From Liquidambar formosana (lineage: Eukaryota > Streptophyta > Magnoliopsida > Saxifragales > Altingiaceae): a stretch of DNA of 64,000 bases. The stretch spans positions 7,541,991-7,605,990 of the forward strand of contig CM077827.1 in assembly GCA_039720395.1 (NCBI GenBank), read 5' to 3'. The position numbers and the translations under genes were made by a program. This document shows, piece by piece, positions 51,616-64,000 of the stretch (position 1 is the stretch's first letter; every line of letters starts with the position of its first letter). The notes beneath the pieces are model-generated. The model was not told where the DNA came from. It did not search any database and was given only the letters and a program-made list of their open reading frames with translations.

Positions 51616-52188
51616 ATGTTCCCATCAGCACATGTTGGTATAAGTTATATCAACACCATGCATTGGGGGTTATATCCCTTTCATTGGTCTAATGTACATC
51701 ATATTCCACTAATGCACAAGGTACAACTCCCAATACAAGTATTGATTTAAATTATATATCAGCACGTGTTTACCTTATCATCATCCTACAACATAGTAGA
51801 GTTTCTTACATGACTTTTCCATCGATTTAGTTTATCATTGTTCATATAAGAGTTTGCATGCATAATAATTCTTTTCACTAGTTTTGAAAAGATTATCCTT
51901 TTTAGGATAAGTATTCTTATACACTCCTTTTTGCTAATCCACATCTTGGCCTCCATGGGTAATTCGGTCATTTACCTGCCTTGTTCTTCAATCTCCATTG
52001 TAATATATATATATATATAGGATGATGATCAGATAAGCACGTATTGATATAACTTATATCAACACTTGCATTGGGAGTTGTACCTTATACATTAGTGGGA
52101 TATGAGATACATTGGACTAATGCAAAGGGTACAACCCTTAATGCATAGTACTGATATAACTTATATCAACACATGCTGATGGGAACAT
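51616..52188. mobile_element. Fold-back element with ~170-bp inverted arms
   Basis: Left arm 51616-51790 (atgttcccatcagcacatg...) is the inverted, roughly 80% identical counterpart of right arm 52019-52188 (...catgctgatgggaacat). A ~228-bp loop has a (TA)n end and no coding frame. It looks like a non-autonomous inverted-repeat transposon; the superfamily is unassigned. Confidence 0.75.
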
Positions 52189-52488
52189 AACCGTATCCGT
52201 CTATATATATATATATATATATATATAGATAGATAGATAGATATATAGCACTCCAAAATTCTTTCGTGCGACTCATATTTGGCCAAACCAATAGTTGGAT
52301 TAAATTTTATTCATATGTTGGTTATACATACCAAAAATCAAGTCAATCTAAGATTAAGAGTTGTTCCATTCAAGATGTCCATAAATGAGCAATTGTTATT
52401 GATTATAAAATGCACATCTTGGATAGAATAGCAATCAGTCTCAAATCAACTTTATTTTTGGCTTGGAACACTTACATAAAAGGGTATC
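52189..52488. other. Flanking DNA with (AT)n(GATA)n
   Basis: A simple repeat at 52201-52240 is followed by unassigned DNA with an inverted pair around caagatgtcc/acatcttgga (52370-52430). The last five bases before the SIRE-like LTR are gtatc. Confidence 0.5.
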
Positions 52489-53154
52489 TGTTAACTCAAG
52501 TATACAACCTTAGAAAGGAGGGTGAATAGGGTTTATAGCCAAATTAAAATCTAATTGCACAATAAAAATCAGATTATTGAAATAACAAGAAATATCACAA
52601 GTAAGCAATAATAAGAAGATATAGAAAAAGAGAATGCAAATGATTTCATCGAGGTTCGGCTCCTCGCCTACGTCCTCGCCTCAAGAGCCTGCTTGAGGAT
52701 TCAAATCCACTAAATCAATCTTCTCCCAAGGTAAAGACAAGACCTTTACACAGCAACAAATGTTCTTCCCAAACACTTACACAAAGCCCTCTTCAAGAGC
52801 TTCAAAGCTAAGGATTTTCCTAACCCTTTAATACAAGATGATTTTATGATTGTTCGAGTACAAAAGAACTCTCTCAAAAAGAGTAAATAATACTGAATTG
52901 AAAGCTCACTCAACTATAATTGATTTCACAATAAATGCTCACTTAAATTTTTCTAGGGCTAGAGAGTAAATGATAGTGATTTATTTGTTTGATCTCAATG
53001 AATACTCATAAATGAGTTCAAGTAGTGTATTTATAACCCAAGGGTCTAAAATGACCGTTCTGTAACAATTAATGCCGGGAAAAGAGGTTTGGTGGGCATT
53101 AAATGTTTCAAATGGCTATTAGAAAACTAGCCGTTATGTGTTAGATTCGAATGT

Positions 53155-53425
53155 TTCGGACATCTGAGTTTTGACTCGGACATCTGAAAATTTCAGAGGC
53201 AATTTTCAATGAAGAGATACATATAATAACCTAAAGGACTTGGACGTCTGAGTATACACTTGGACTTCGAAGTCTCATCTCGGACGTCTGAGGAAACGTC
53301 TGTGAATGACAGTGACCAAGGAAGATCAGGTCAGATTATTTGATATTCTTGGACATCTGAGCCTTGGACTTGGATGACTGAGATGCCATTCGGACGTTTG
53401 AGTTAGCACTCGGACATCTGAGTTT
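53155..53425. repeat. Dispersed TCGGACGTCTGAG-like repeats in the SIRE LTR
   Basis: About eight copies of a near-palindrome around GGACGTC(T/C)GA at intervals of 20-60 bp. The core GACGTC is a C-box-like site for plant bZIP factors; many copies have decayed to GACATC. Confidence 0.8.
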
Positions 53426-53754
53426 CCCAGTAATCAAAATGAGATATATGTAAATAAAGTCCAATAATTTGGGATTCAACTCAAATGTCTTATGGGACCT
53501 TTTTGGCACTAAAAACTAAGTTTAATTAGTTTTTTACCAAGTTGTTTAGTCATAATAATAGCCCATATATCCTAAGTGAGCAAAGATTGAATCAATCTTA
53601 CATAAAGATCCTAAAATCTCACAACTTCTCATAAAGGAGCTTGAATGCCTTCAGTTAAATTTCCATCGATGCATTGAGTTCAAATTTGCACTTCTTTTGA
53701 AGCCTATAATATGCATTGTTGCTTTCTTGCTTGATCAAGATTTCCAGTTGCTAT

Positions 53755-56700
53755 TGTGAACCCGTGAAAGTGGCCCACAAGGATTGAAAAAGAATTAGTT
53801 TGAAAAAGAAAAGGAGTCGCCATCTTATTTTTTAAAGGAAACAAGGAAAACCCTAAAAACAGTTTGTTTTAAAGAAAACAATTGAAAAGACTCCATGTTT
53901 AAAAGGAAAGGCAAAAAAAAAAAAGTCTTTTAGAAACCAAAGATATCGGGGATTCGGAGGCTAAGTTATGACATGGAAAGGTTCTAGGCAAAGCCTATAG
54001 GCACCCATGTCATCCTTTCGGTCTCTTAGTTTATTTAGGCTAAATTAAAGTCTTTTTCACTCACAAATCAGCATATATCACCACAAGACAGCATGCATAT
54101 CATATATTCTATCCATTCATCTATGCACAATAAACAAATAAAAATAAAGAAAATGAAAAGAAAACAGAAAACTAGGATGCTTGGATCCTAGGGCGGACTT
54201 GAACCTCAAAACGAGCGCCTACATACCATGCAACGGAATATATGGATCAAAGTCCACGTAGTTCAATTCGAATTAGGGTTAAATCCTAATATAAACCTAT
54301 GGTAAAAACCCTAGGTTTCCTTATTTGAAAGAGAATTAAATAAACCAAGTTTTAATTTAGGAAAACTTCCATAAGATGGAAACTTTGATAGAAAATCAGT
54401 ATTTATTAATTAAGGAAACCCTTGATAATTACCATAGACTTATATTAAGAAATTAATCCTAAAGAGGGAGAAGGCCGGGAAAGAGTTTAAGGAAGGAAAG
54501 GTGAATTAGGGCACCTTCAAACCTAGTTACCTTGGCGCAATAACTCCAAGCATTAGCAAATTTAAGCAATAACAGCCCTATGTGCAATAGGACGATTATC
54601 ACACCTGTTTACACCCTTACACGTGCTCAAAACAAGACAAAAAGAACAAAATAGCAATCTGGACAAAATAGTATTATGGCCTAAAATCATCCACTAAACA
54701 TGCAAATAGCAGAAATAGCGAACTAAAGTGATAATATTATGGCCTAAAATCATCCACTAATCATAAGCCCTAATGCAATCCTAGAACCTTATTATGCATA
54801 AAAACCCTAAAAATCCACTAACATGCATGCAAAACATCATTAGTTATTCTATATGCAATACATATACAGCAACCATGAAGAAAAATCAAACAAAAAAGCC
54901 TAAACTAACTTGCTATGTGAAACTAACCTAAAACAAGGACAATGGAAACCCAAAACTCACAATCATGCTTAAAAACCTATAGAACAACCCTAAAACATAC
55001 GAAATTCATGATAAACAGTATTTAAATCATGCATATAAACTAACTAAAGTGATAATACTTGATAAAAATCATAACTTTAACATGCAATGACACTATTCTA
55101 TAAGAAAACCTAGTTTAAACTTAAACAGAGGGAAGTTTTACCTTAGGAAAAGCTTCCTTGCTGCTATAGAGACTCTCCTCTTGGCTTGTGGATGACTTGA
55201 ATCAAGCTTCTTCAAGGTTACAGCAAGAACTCCAGCTCTCCTTTAGCTCTCTCTCTCTCTTTTTCTCTCTCACACACTCAGGTTTAATGCATAAAGTAGC
55301 CTCCAGGTGCTTCTAATTGCCTCCTCTTGTGTTGGAGCATAGAGGGTGTGAACCCAGAAAACGGGCCCACAAGGATTTAGCAAGGAAATAGGGGTTTGAA
55401 AAAGAACAAGGAGTCGCCACCTTATTTTTTAAAGGAAACAAGGACAACCCTAAAACTCTTTGTTTTAAAGAAAACAATTGAATAACTTCATGTTTAAAAA
55501 GGAAAGGCAAAAATGGTCTTTTTAGAAACCAAAGAAATCGGGGACTCGGAGGCTAAGTTATGACATGGGAAAGTTGTAGGCAAATCCTATAGGCACCCAT
55601 GTCACCCTTTCAGTCTCTTGGTTTATTTGGGCTAAATTAAGATCTTTTCCATACAAAAATCAGCAAATATCATCACAAGATAGCATGCATATCATATATT
55701 TCATTCATCCATTCATGCATAATAAGCAAGATAAAACATAAAATAAAGAAAAGAGAAAAGAAACCTAGGATACTTGAATCCTAGAATGGACTTGAGCCTC
55801 ACGAAGAGCGCCTACGTACCATACAATGAAATACATGGATCAAAGTCCATGTAGTTCGATAAGACTTAGGGTTAAATCCTAATATAAACCTATGGTAAAA
55901 ACCCTAGGTTTCCTTATTCAAAAGAGAGTTGAGTATGATAGATAAATCAAGTTTAAATTTAAAAAGAATTCCACAAGATGGAAATTTTAATAAAAACCAG
56001 AATTTTATTTATGAAGGAAACCTCTAATTATACCATAGACTCATATTAAGAATTAACCCTAAGAGGGAGAAGAGAAAGAGTTAGGAAGAGAGGTGAATTA
56101 GGGCACCTTCACACCCACTTACCTTAGCGCAATAGCTCCAAGCATTAGCAATTTCAAGCAATGGCAACCCTATTTGCCATAGGACAAATACCACACCTAT
56201 TCGCACCCTTACATGTGCTAAAAACCATGCAAACACAATGATATATAAATCTGGACAGAATAGTATTATGGCCTAAATTGATCTACTAAACATGCTAATA
56301 GCAAAAACAGCAAACTTTCATAAGCCCTAACACAATCCTAGAACCATATCATGCATAAAAACCCTAGAAATCAACTAACATGCATGCAAAAATATCATAG
56401 TTATTCCATATGTAAAACATAGACAGCAACTATGAAGAAAAATCAATAAAAAAAAGCCTAAACTAACATGTTGTATGAAACTATCCTAAAATAAGGACAC
56501 TAAAAACCCTAAACTCACAAACATGTTTAAAAACACACAAAACAAACTCTAAACATGCTAAAATTATATTAAACAGAACTTAAATCATGCATGTTAACTA
56601 ACTAAAGCAATAGAACATGATAAAAATCCTAACTTTGACATGCAATAACACTATTCTAACATAAGGACAACAAAAGCACTAGAATCACAACTATGCATTA

Positions 56701-59065
56701 AAACCTATGAAACAGTCCTAAAGCATGCAAAACTCATCATGGATATCATTATTATCACATATATTAACTAATAGAGACCTCAATCCATGGTAGAAATCAT
56801 GAAAATTGTATGCAATAAAGCTAACCTAAGAGAAAACCCTAATTTCAACCTTAAGAGTAAAACATACCTTGGGAAAGCCTTCCTTGCTGCTGTATAGACT
56901 CTCTCTTGCTCTTGTGGATGACTTGAATCAATGTTTTTCAAGGATACAGCAGGTCCTCCAGCTCTCCTTCAAGTCTCTCTCTCTTATTCTCTCTCAAACA
57001 CTCAGGTTTTAATGCATAAAGTGGCTCCCAATTGTCTCCTATTGCCCCCCTTGTGCTGAAGCATAGGGGGTATTTATAGACTTCAATTAGGATAAACCAA
57101 TGGCTGGGATTAAAACCCTAGAAATTAATCCAAGGGCTATTAGAGACCCCCTTGGGGCTTAAGTAACTCAGAAGTTACCAAAAATTAGAAGGAAACTCGT
57201 CCAAAAGAGCTCAAATACGTTAAAATAGGCAAGAGTTCGCTTCAGCAAGGAGTTAGAGTGAAAATAGGAAAGTGGTCTCGGGTGACCACCAAGCCCTGGG
57301 CAGCTAGCCACCTGGGCCCAAGTGGCTAGCCGCTCGAGGCTGGGTGGTCACCCGAGCCCACTTCAGATTTTTGCTTTTTTTGGACTTTTTCTCCTTCTAG
57401 AAGTGTTTCAGGGGGCAAATCAAGTCCGATTTTGATGAAACAAAAGCCAAAACGACAGTGTTTCGATGAGAAATACATTTTTGAACATTTTAGGGTGAAA
57501 ACCACTAACCATGGGGGCATGGTTAGGTTTAACAAAGGCGGTTAGCCGCTATGCTCTACCTTTGCTAAGCATAGGCATGCACATAGGGTCAAACCAAATG
57601 CTTTCCATATCAAAATTAAACTTTATAAAACACTTTCAGGGGTAAAATGATGAATAATGAAAGTCAATTTGAAAAGATTTGATGGGTAATTGTGAGTCAA
57701 TTTGAGCTAACCTAAAGGAGCGTCAATTAACCAACTTGAACTACATCGAGCCATATTAATCCTGAGCCATTTATTCATCAAATTGAAACTAGAAATACCT
57801 CATATGCATCCATATGAACTCCAATTGACAATTTGGAGATCATTTCAAGGTCAAATGAAAAGTTTATGACTTAAAAAACGATTATGCCCCTCAAGTCACA
57901 AAAGCTCTTATTATCCCTCAAGATCAACTCCGAATTGAACCAAAATTCATATCCATTGTCCTTGTGACTCTAGAAAACTAATGCAAGTGACTAAACTCAA
58001 AAAACAAAAACAAAAACATGCATGAAATGATGAGCCCTAGTAAGGTGGTGCAAAAATGGGGTGTGACAAGGGGTATTTATAGAGTTTTGTTAGGATAAAT
58101 CAATGGTTGGGATTAAAACCCTAGAAATTAATCCAAGGTTTTTTAGAGACTCCCTTGGCGCTTAAGTAACTCAAAAGTTACCAAAAACTAGAAGGAAACA
58201 CGTCCAAAAGGCCCAAGTACGTCAAAATAAGTAAGAGTCCGCTTCAGCAACGAGTTGGCAAGAAAATAGGAAAGTGGTCTTACGTGACCACCAGGGCCTG
58301 GGTGGCTAGCCACCGAGGCCCAGGCGGCTAACCACCCAGGGCTGGGTGGTCACCCGAGCCCGCTTCAGTTTTTTGCTTATTTTGGATTCCCTCTTCTTCT
58401 AGAAGTGTTTCAGGGGTCAAATTAACTCTGATTTTGATGAAACAAAATCCAAAACGACCGTATTTCAATGGGGAATGCATTTTTGAACATTTTAGGTTGA
58501 AACCCACTAACCATGGATGCATAGTTAGGTTTGACAAAGGCAATTAACCGCTATGCTCTACCTTTACAAAGCATAGGTACATAGTATCAAACCAAATGTT
58601 TTCCAAACCAAAATTAAACTTTCTAAAACACTTTTGGGGGATAAAATGAAGACTAATTAAAGTCAATTTGAAAAGATTTGGCTAGTAATTGTGAGTCAAT
58701 TTGAGCTAACCTGAAGAGGGATCAATTAATCAACTTGAACTATATCAAGCCATTTTAACCCTAAGCCATTGATTCATCAAATTGAACCTAGAAATAACTC
58801 ATATGCATCAATATGAACTCCAATTAACAATTTGGAGATCATTTTAAAGTCAAATGAAAAGTTTGTGACTTAAAAGACAATTATGCCTCTTAAATTACAA
58901 AAGCTCTTATTATCCCTCAAGATCAACTCCGAATTGAACTAGAATTCATATGCATTGTCCTTGTGACTCTAAAAACCTAATGCAAGTGACTAGACTCAAA
59001 AACAAAACAAAAACATGCATGAAATGATGAGCCCTAGTAAGGAGGTGCAAAAATAAGGTGTGACA
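53755..59065 (-). repeat. Solo Tat LTR A (antisense, interrupted by LTR B)
   Basis: TGTGAACCC..GTGTGACA in plus orientation, i.e. a Tat LTR on the minus strand, with exact 5-bp target duplications gctat at 53750-53754 and 59066-59070 and no internal region. Net length is about 2.58 kb once LTR B (55347-58068) is removed. A decayed GC palindrome is at 58279-58358. Confidence 0.92.
55347..58068 (-). repeat. Solo Tat LTR B (antisense, nested in LTR A)
   Basis: A 2722-bp LTR from TGTGAACCC to GTGTGACA. The flanks gaggg (55342-55346) and agggg (58069-58073) are a blurred target duplication in a G-run; host LTR A continues on both sides (..gagcataga|ggggtatttatag..). The GC palindrome is at 57277-57356. 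It contains internal repeats of the atgcataaaaaccctag type (56340 and 56690). Confidence 0.9.
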
Positions 59066-59206
59066 GCTATGATAAAGTGTATAATGGATATAACCTGTCT
59101 TAAACATAACTTTATCTTAATTAGCAACTAAGCAAAACATTTTTGCTTTGTTATCATCAAAAGATATGAGATTGAACCCTTAGGGCCAACAATTTCCCCT
59201 TTTTTT

Positions 59207-59787
59207 ATGATGACAAACTTAAGATGTTTTGTTAAGGGATAGAAGAGCAAAAGCTCCCCCTAAACAAGTGCATATAAGAATAATTCAATTTTCATAATAA
59301 ATTTCACATTAAGTATATATCAGATGAGCAATTCTGGAAACTAAAAGCATAGTATAAACATGATCCAAAAATTATCCAGATTAGCATATCTCGAAAGACT
59401 TAAACAAGCTGTGTTCAAAAAGCAAAAAAAAAATAATAACAACTGTGTCAAACAACTATGTCTATGTCAGCAACAAAACATCAAATTCTTTTCCCCCTTT
59501 GTCTCATCAAAAAGTCAAATAGGAGCTCGGTGGTGGATCAATAGAAGCCGGAGGTGCATCAGGAGTAAGAGAAGTGATGGAAGCTTACAGAACCTTTAGG
59601 GCATCATCATATTCGGCTTGCTTTCTCTTAATCACACCTATTTTCAGTCTTGACATCTTCAAGAGATTGAAAAATAGAGAGAAAGAGGTCCTTGGAAGAG
59701 ATAATAGAAGGATCAAAAGAAGAAGAAGAAGAGGGGGTTATCGGGATGAATAGAAGAAGAAAAGGGTTGGGAAGCAATCTTCTTCAC
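59207..59787 (-). other. SIRE-like 3' untranslated region
   Basis: Between the env-like frame and the polypurine tract. No clear frame on the minus strand; a purine-rich stretch lies at 59690-59770. Confidence 0.55.
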
Positions 59788-62700
59788 CTAAACATTGTCA
59801 ACCAAGTGATATCCTATACGACTCATCAACCTAGGAGTGAATTTATCAAGGTGAGATGGAGTGTATTTCTTGATATCAGTTAAAGGAATACCAAAGTGAG
59901 AGAAAATGGAAGTAAACGCACTTCCATAAGGCATAACCCTATTTTCCTTGTCCACACAAAATTTCATATGGTGGATCATCAAGTGGCCAAGGTCAAAGGG
60001 TTTATGCTTAAGAAAACACCAAAGAAGACCGACATCAAGGAAGGACACGTGATCCTTACTCCTACCCCTAGGCAAAAAGTTGTATATAAGGAATTTATGG
60101 AGAATATCACATTCAAGGGTCAATTGTTTGGCTTTTAGCTTGAGAGCTTGAGAAATACTGGGGTCACCACATAAGAAACAGGTTTCTTCAAGTTTGTTAA
60201 AACCAGGAAGAAAAGCCATGCATTGGTCTCAACAAAAGAGAAAGCATTAGGAGGGGCATAAAAAATCTCACACAGCAAATCACAGTTTAGTTCAATTTCT
60301 TTACCCAACACATAAGAAGAACATTCATCAAAGGATTCAGAGGATAAGTGAGAATAAAAAGCAATGATAAGGCTGTAATAGGATGGATTTTTAAAAGAGA
60401 TAAAATAAACGAGGCCCATAGAGTCAAACATTTCACGAAATGAAAACTAAGGAAAGAAATCAAAATCAAAGACTTTAGGATGAATTATGGTGCGATTAAG
60501 AAAAACCTTGAAGTAGCGATGTTCTAATTCCTTTAAGCAATAAAAAAGAGGCTCGATCTCTTCAAGATGTGTGAAACCCAAAAGTGGCCCACAAGGATTG
60601 AAAAGAAAATAGGTTGAAAAAGAAAAAGGAGTCGCCACCTTATTTTTTAAAGGAAACAAGGAAAACCCTAAAAATAGTTTTGTTTTAAGAAAACAAATTA
60701 AATGACTCCATATTTAAAAGGGAAAGGCAAAAACAGTCTTTTTGGAAACCAAAGAAAACTAAGGATTCGAAGGCTAAGTTATGACACGGGAATGTTCTAG
60801 GCGAAGCCTATAGGCACCCATGTCACCCTTTCGGTCTCTTAGTTTATTTGGGCTAAATTAAGATCTTTTCAACACACAAAATAGCATATATCATCACAAG
60901 ACAGCATGCATATCATATATTCCATCCAATCATCCATGTATAATAAGAAAATAAAAGATAAAACAGAAAATAAAGAAAAAAGAAAAGAAACCTAGGATAC
61001 TTAGATCCTAGAACGGACTTGAGCCTCACGAAGAGCGCCTACGTACCATGCAACGAAATACATGGATCAAAGTCCACGTAGTTCGAATAGAAATAGGGTT
61101 AAATCCTAATATAAACCTACAGTAAAAACCCTAGGTTTCCTTATTCGAAAGAGAATTGAATGTGATAGATAAACCAAGTTTAAATTTAGAAAGAATTCCA
61201 CAATATGGAAATTTTGATAAAAAACCAAAATTTTATTGATTAAGGAAACCCTTGATTAAGACCATAAACTCATATTAAGAATTAACCCTAGGAGGGAGAA
61301 GAGAAAGAGTTAAGAAGGAAAGGTGAATTGAGGCACCTTCACACCCACTTACCTGAGCGCAATAGCTCCAAGCATTAGCAATTTCAAGCAATGATAGCCC
61401 TATTTGCCATAGGACAATTACCACACCTATTTGCACCCTTACACGTGCTCAAAACCATGCAAAAACCATAACATGCAAATCTAGACAGAATAGTATTATG
61501 GCCTAAAATCATCCACTAATCATGCTAATTGCACAAACAGCGAATAAATATAAGCTCTAATGCAATCCTAATACCATATTATGCATAAAAACCCTAGAAT
61601 GACCTATATGAATGCAAAAACTATCATAGTTATTCTATATATAAAACACATACAGCAACCATGAAGAAAAATCAATAAAAAATCCTACTTTAACATGCTA
61701 TATGAAACCATCCTAAAACAAGAACAATAAAAACTCTAAACTCACAAACATGCTTGAAAACACACAAAACAGCCCTAAAATATACTAAACTCATGTTAAA
61801 CAGAACTTAAATCATGCATATTAACTAACTAAAGCAATAGAACATGATAAAAATCCTACCTTTAACATGCAATAACACTATTCTAAAACAAGGACAATAG
61901 AAGCACTAGAATCACAACTATGCATTAAAACCTATGAACTAACTCTAAAACATGCAAAACTCATCATGGATATCATTATTGTCACATATATTAACTAATA
62001 GAAACCTCAATCCATGGTATAAATCATAACAATTGCATGCAATAAAGCTAACCTAAGAGAAAACCCTAATTTCAGCCTTAAGAGTTAGAACATACCTTGG
62101 GAAAGCCTTCCTTGCTACTGTATAGACTCTCTCTTGCCCTTTTGGATGACTTAAGTTAATGTTCTTCAAGGCTACAGCAGGTCCTCCAACTCTCCTTCAA
62201 CTCTCTCTCTCTTACTCTCTCTCAAATACTCAGGTTTTAGTGCATCAAGTGGCTCCCTTTGTGCTGAAGCATAGGGGGTATTTATAGACTTCAATTAGGA
62301 TTAACCAATGGCTGGGATTAAAACCCTAGAAATTAATCCAAGGGCTATTAGAGACCCCCTTGGGGCTTAAGTAACTCAAAAGTTACCAAAAACTAGAAGG
62401 AAACACATCCAAAAGAGGCCAAGTACGTCAAAATAGGTAAGAGTCCGCTTCAGCAATGAAGTAGAGTGAAATTAGGAAAGTGGTCTCGGGCAAGCACTAG
62501 GGCCTGGGCGGCTAGCCACCCAGGCCTAGGCGGCTAGCCGCTCGGGGCTGGGTGTTCACCTGAGCCCACTTCGGATTTTTGCCCTATTTTGACTCCTTTC
62601 CCTTCTAGGAGTGTTTCAGGGGTCAAATTAAGTCCGATTTTGATGAAACAAAAGTCCAAACGACCGTGTTTCGATGAGGAATACATTTTTGAACATTTTA

Positions 62701-63580
62701 GGGTAAAAACCACAAACCATGGGGGCATGGTTAGGTTCGACAAAGGCGGTTAACCGCTATACTATACCTTTGCTAAGCATAGGTATGCACATAGGATCAA
62801 ACCAAATGCTTTTTTTATCAAAATTAAACTTTCTAAAACACTTTTAGGGATAAAATGATGACTAATTAAAGTCAATTTGAAAAGATTTGATTGGTAATTG
62901 TGAGTCAATTAGAGTTAACCCAAAGAATGAGTCAATTAGAGTTAACCCAAAGAATGGTCAATTAACCAACTTGAACTACATCGAGCCATTTTAATCCTGA
63001 GCCATTGATTCATCAAATTGAACCTAGAAATACCTCATATGCATCAATATGAACTCCAATTGACAATTTGGAGATCATTTCAAGATCAAATGAAAAGTTT
63101 GGGACTTAAAAGACGATTATGCCCCTCAAGTCACAAAAGCTCTTATTATCTTTCAAGATCAACTCCAAATTGAACCAAAATTCATATCCATTGTCCTTGT
63201 GACTCTAAAAACCTAATTCAAGTAACTAGACTCAAAAAAAAAAAAACAAAAACGTACATGAAATGATGAGCCCTAGTAAGGTGGTGCAAAAATGGGGGGT
63301 GACAGGATGTGCAGACTGTTATTGAAATAGTGGATTTGCTGGTTATTGGTGAGGATCTTGGCGTGCTTTGGTGCGTAGCTCCACCAACCCCTCATTGGAG
63401 TCATGGTAAGAAGATGAGAAGTCTTCTTCAGAAGAGGTTTGGGCTCTCCTTTGCCCCTTCTTAGTTCCTACCGTAGAGGATTTCTTCCTAGAACCTTCAC
63501 CTAAGGTTTTGGTCTGTTTGGAAGGAGGGCTAGGGTTTGGTGGTAGGTTCTTGGAAGTTTTGGAGGATTTGGGAGCCATA
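59788..63580 (-). pseudogene. Decayed env-like/plant transposon protein of the SIRE-like element
   Basis: The minus-strand frame begins near 63580 (MAPKSSKTSKNLPPNPS, basic and serine/proline-rich) and runs to a stop near 63343. It is interrupted by solo LTR C and resumes at 60569-59788. The latter part shows the conserved region of SIRE env-like or 'putative plant transposon' proteins: EELEHRYF-type start, VLGKEIELNCDLLCEIF, then HKFLIYNFLPRGRSKDHVSF and MPYGSAFTSIFSHFGI. At least one internal stop (near 60470) and frame changes near 60230 and 63340 break it. Its role in living elements is unproven. Confidence 0.75.
60570..63304 (-). repeat. Solo Tat LTR C (antisense, 2735 bp)
   Basis: TGTGAAACCC..GGGTGACA on plus, with flanks agatg (60565-60569) and ggatg (63305-63309), a 5-bp target duplication with one change. 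The palindrome is at 62484-62554 (decayed). Its arrangement closely follows LTR B and the Tat-1 LTR. Confidence 0.92.
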
Positions 63581-63717
63581 TATGTGAGTTTGGGAGAGAA
63601 AGAGGTGAAGGAATGGGTTTTATAACCAAAGAGAGAAGGTGAAACAGTGTTATGAACGGGTGCGGGAAGATGAAATGAATCGTTTGAGGTTGGAATCCCC
63701 CTTATAACCTGCAACTT

Positions 63718-63990
63718 TTAGACGTTTGAGTCTTATTTCGGACGTCTAAAAATATCAATTACAAATGCCCTGTTCATTGCACAAGATTCGGACGTCTAAG
63801 TGGTCATTTAGACGTCTGAATGTGCACTTTCGAACGCCTGAGTGTGAACTCAAACATCTAAAAATTCCAGTAGTGAAATTCTTCAGACAATAAAAATTCC
63901 CATCGTCTAAGTGCTCATGGACATCTAAGTCCCATTTGCGGACATCTGAGCTGAAATTCAAATGTCTAAAACTTAAACACCCTGAACTCA
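63718..63990. repeat. Dispersed TCGGACGTCTGAG-like repeats, internal cluster
   Basis: About ten copies of the same near-palindrome found in the SIRE LTR, here upstream (minus strand) of the env-like start. Several retain GGACGTC; others read GACATC or AACATC. Confidence 0.78.
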
Positions 63991-64000
63991 TCCAACTCAA

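Larger units (their letters stand above)
52489..59191 (-). repeat. 3' LTR of the SIRE-like element (interrupted, ~1.39 kb net)
   Basis: 52489-53754 plus 59071-59191, separated by solo LTR A. Joining at the target duplication gctat restores continuous LTR sequence (..ccagttgctat|gataaagtg..). It contains a cluster of ggac(g/a)tctgag repeats at 53155-53425. Confidence 0.8.
52489..64000 (-). mobile_element. SIRE-like Ty1/copia element, 3' half, split by three solo LTRs
   Basis: On the minus strand the LTR starts TGTTGGCCC (59191) and ends TTAACA (52489), preceded by a polypurine tract (plus strand complement 59192-59206, aatttcccctttttt). The interior to the right carries an env-like region (59788-63580) of the type found downstream of pol in SIRE/Maximus elements. 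Gag-pol would lie beyond 64000. It is old: frames are broken and many CG sites appear as TG/CA. Confidence 0.78.

Overview
This window is intergenic DNA from a flowering plant, almost certainly a eudicot. It is built nearly entirely of nested transposable elements around one small lectin gene fragment. The evidence is spliced plant-type introns (GT..AG, phase-consistent), Ty3/gypsy Tat/Ogre-type and Ty1/copia SIRE-type retroelements, a CACTA transposon, plant MITEs, a jacalin-related lectin, and captured exons resembling plant RRP12 and UBC13. I see no rRNA or tRNA gene and no CRISPR. The species cannot be named from sequence alone.

Layout. (1) 1-9647: a CACTA (En/Spm) DNA transposon read on the minus strand; its left end lies before base 1. 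It carries a tnpA-like gene (partial) and a tnpD-type transposase whose five exons can be joined without a stop. Between the transposase and the right terminus lie captured host gene pieces: four exons of an RRP12-like gene and at least one exon of a UBC13-like gene. (2) 9651-25986: Tat-1, a nearly complete autonomous Tat/Ogre retrotransposon. The CACTA element sits inside its 5' LTR. It has gag-pro, a predicted 171-nt frame-preserving intron, RT, two RNase H domains and integrase, plus an antisense gene (aORF) and a 1.6-kb hairpin-rich tandem array. One nonsense codon breaks RT. (3) 25987-43903: Tat-3, an older non-autonomous relative (5' end off-window) that received Tat-1 in its leader and Tat-2 (28424-38571, perfect 5-bp target duplication GGAAG) in its 3' half. 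(4) 43904-46205: the 5' end of an unrelated minus-strand LTR element, probably the target of Tat-3. (5) 46838-52240: a low-TE island with a three-exon jacalin-related lectin gene or fragment, MITEs, LINE RNase H remnants and a fold-back element. (6) 52489-64000: a decayed SIRE-like copia element on the minus strand (3' LTR and env-like region) split by three antisense solo Tat LTRs, one nested in another.

How the parts relate. The three Tat elements share LTR ends, primer site, polypurine tract and several non-coding motifs, but divide coding capacity. Tat-1 has the full polyprotein, Tat-3 keeps only the gag core, and Tat-2 only a gag zinc-motif segment, so Tat-2 and Tat-3 probably depended on Tat-1-like proteins.

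The most interesting signal is RNA or DNA secondary structure that recurs in all three Tat elements with paired (compensatory) changes. Each 3' region holds a different tandem array of short hairpins. A hairpin abuts the polypurine tract in every element. A CTAGG..GNRA..CCTAG motif occurs seven times. All homology statements are from recognition by eye; no search or folding program was run.
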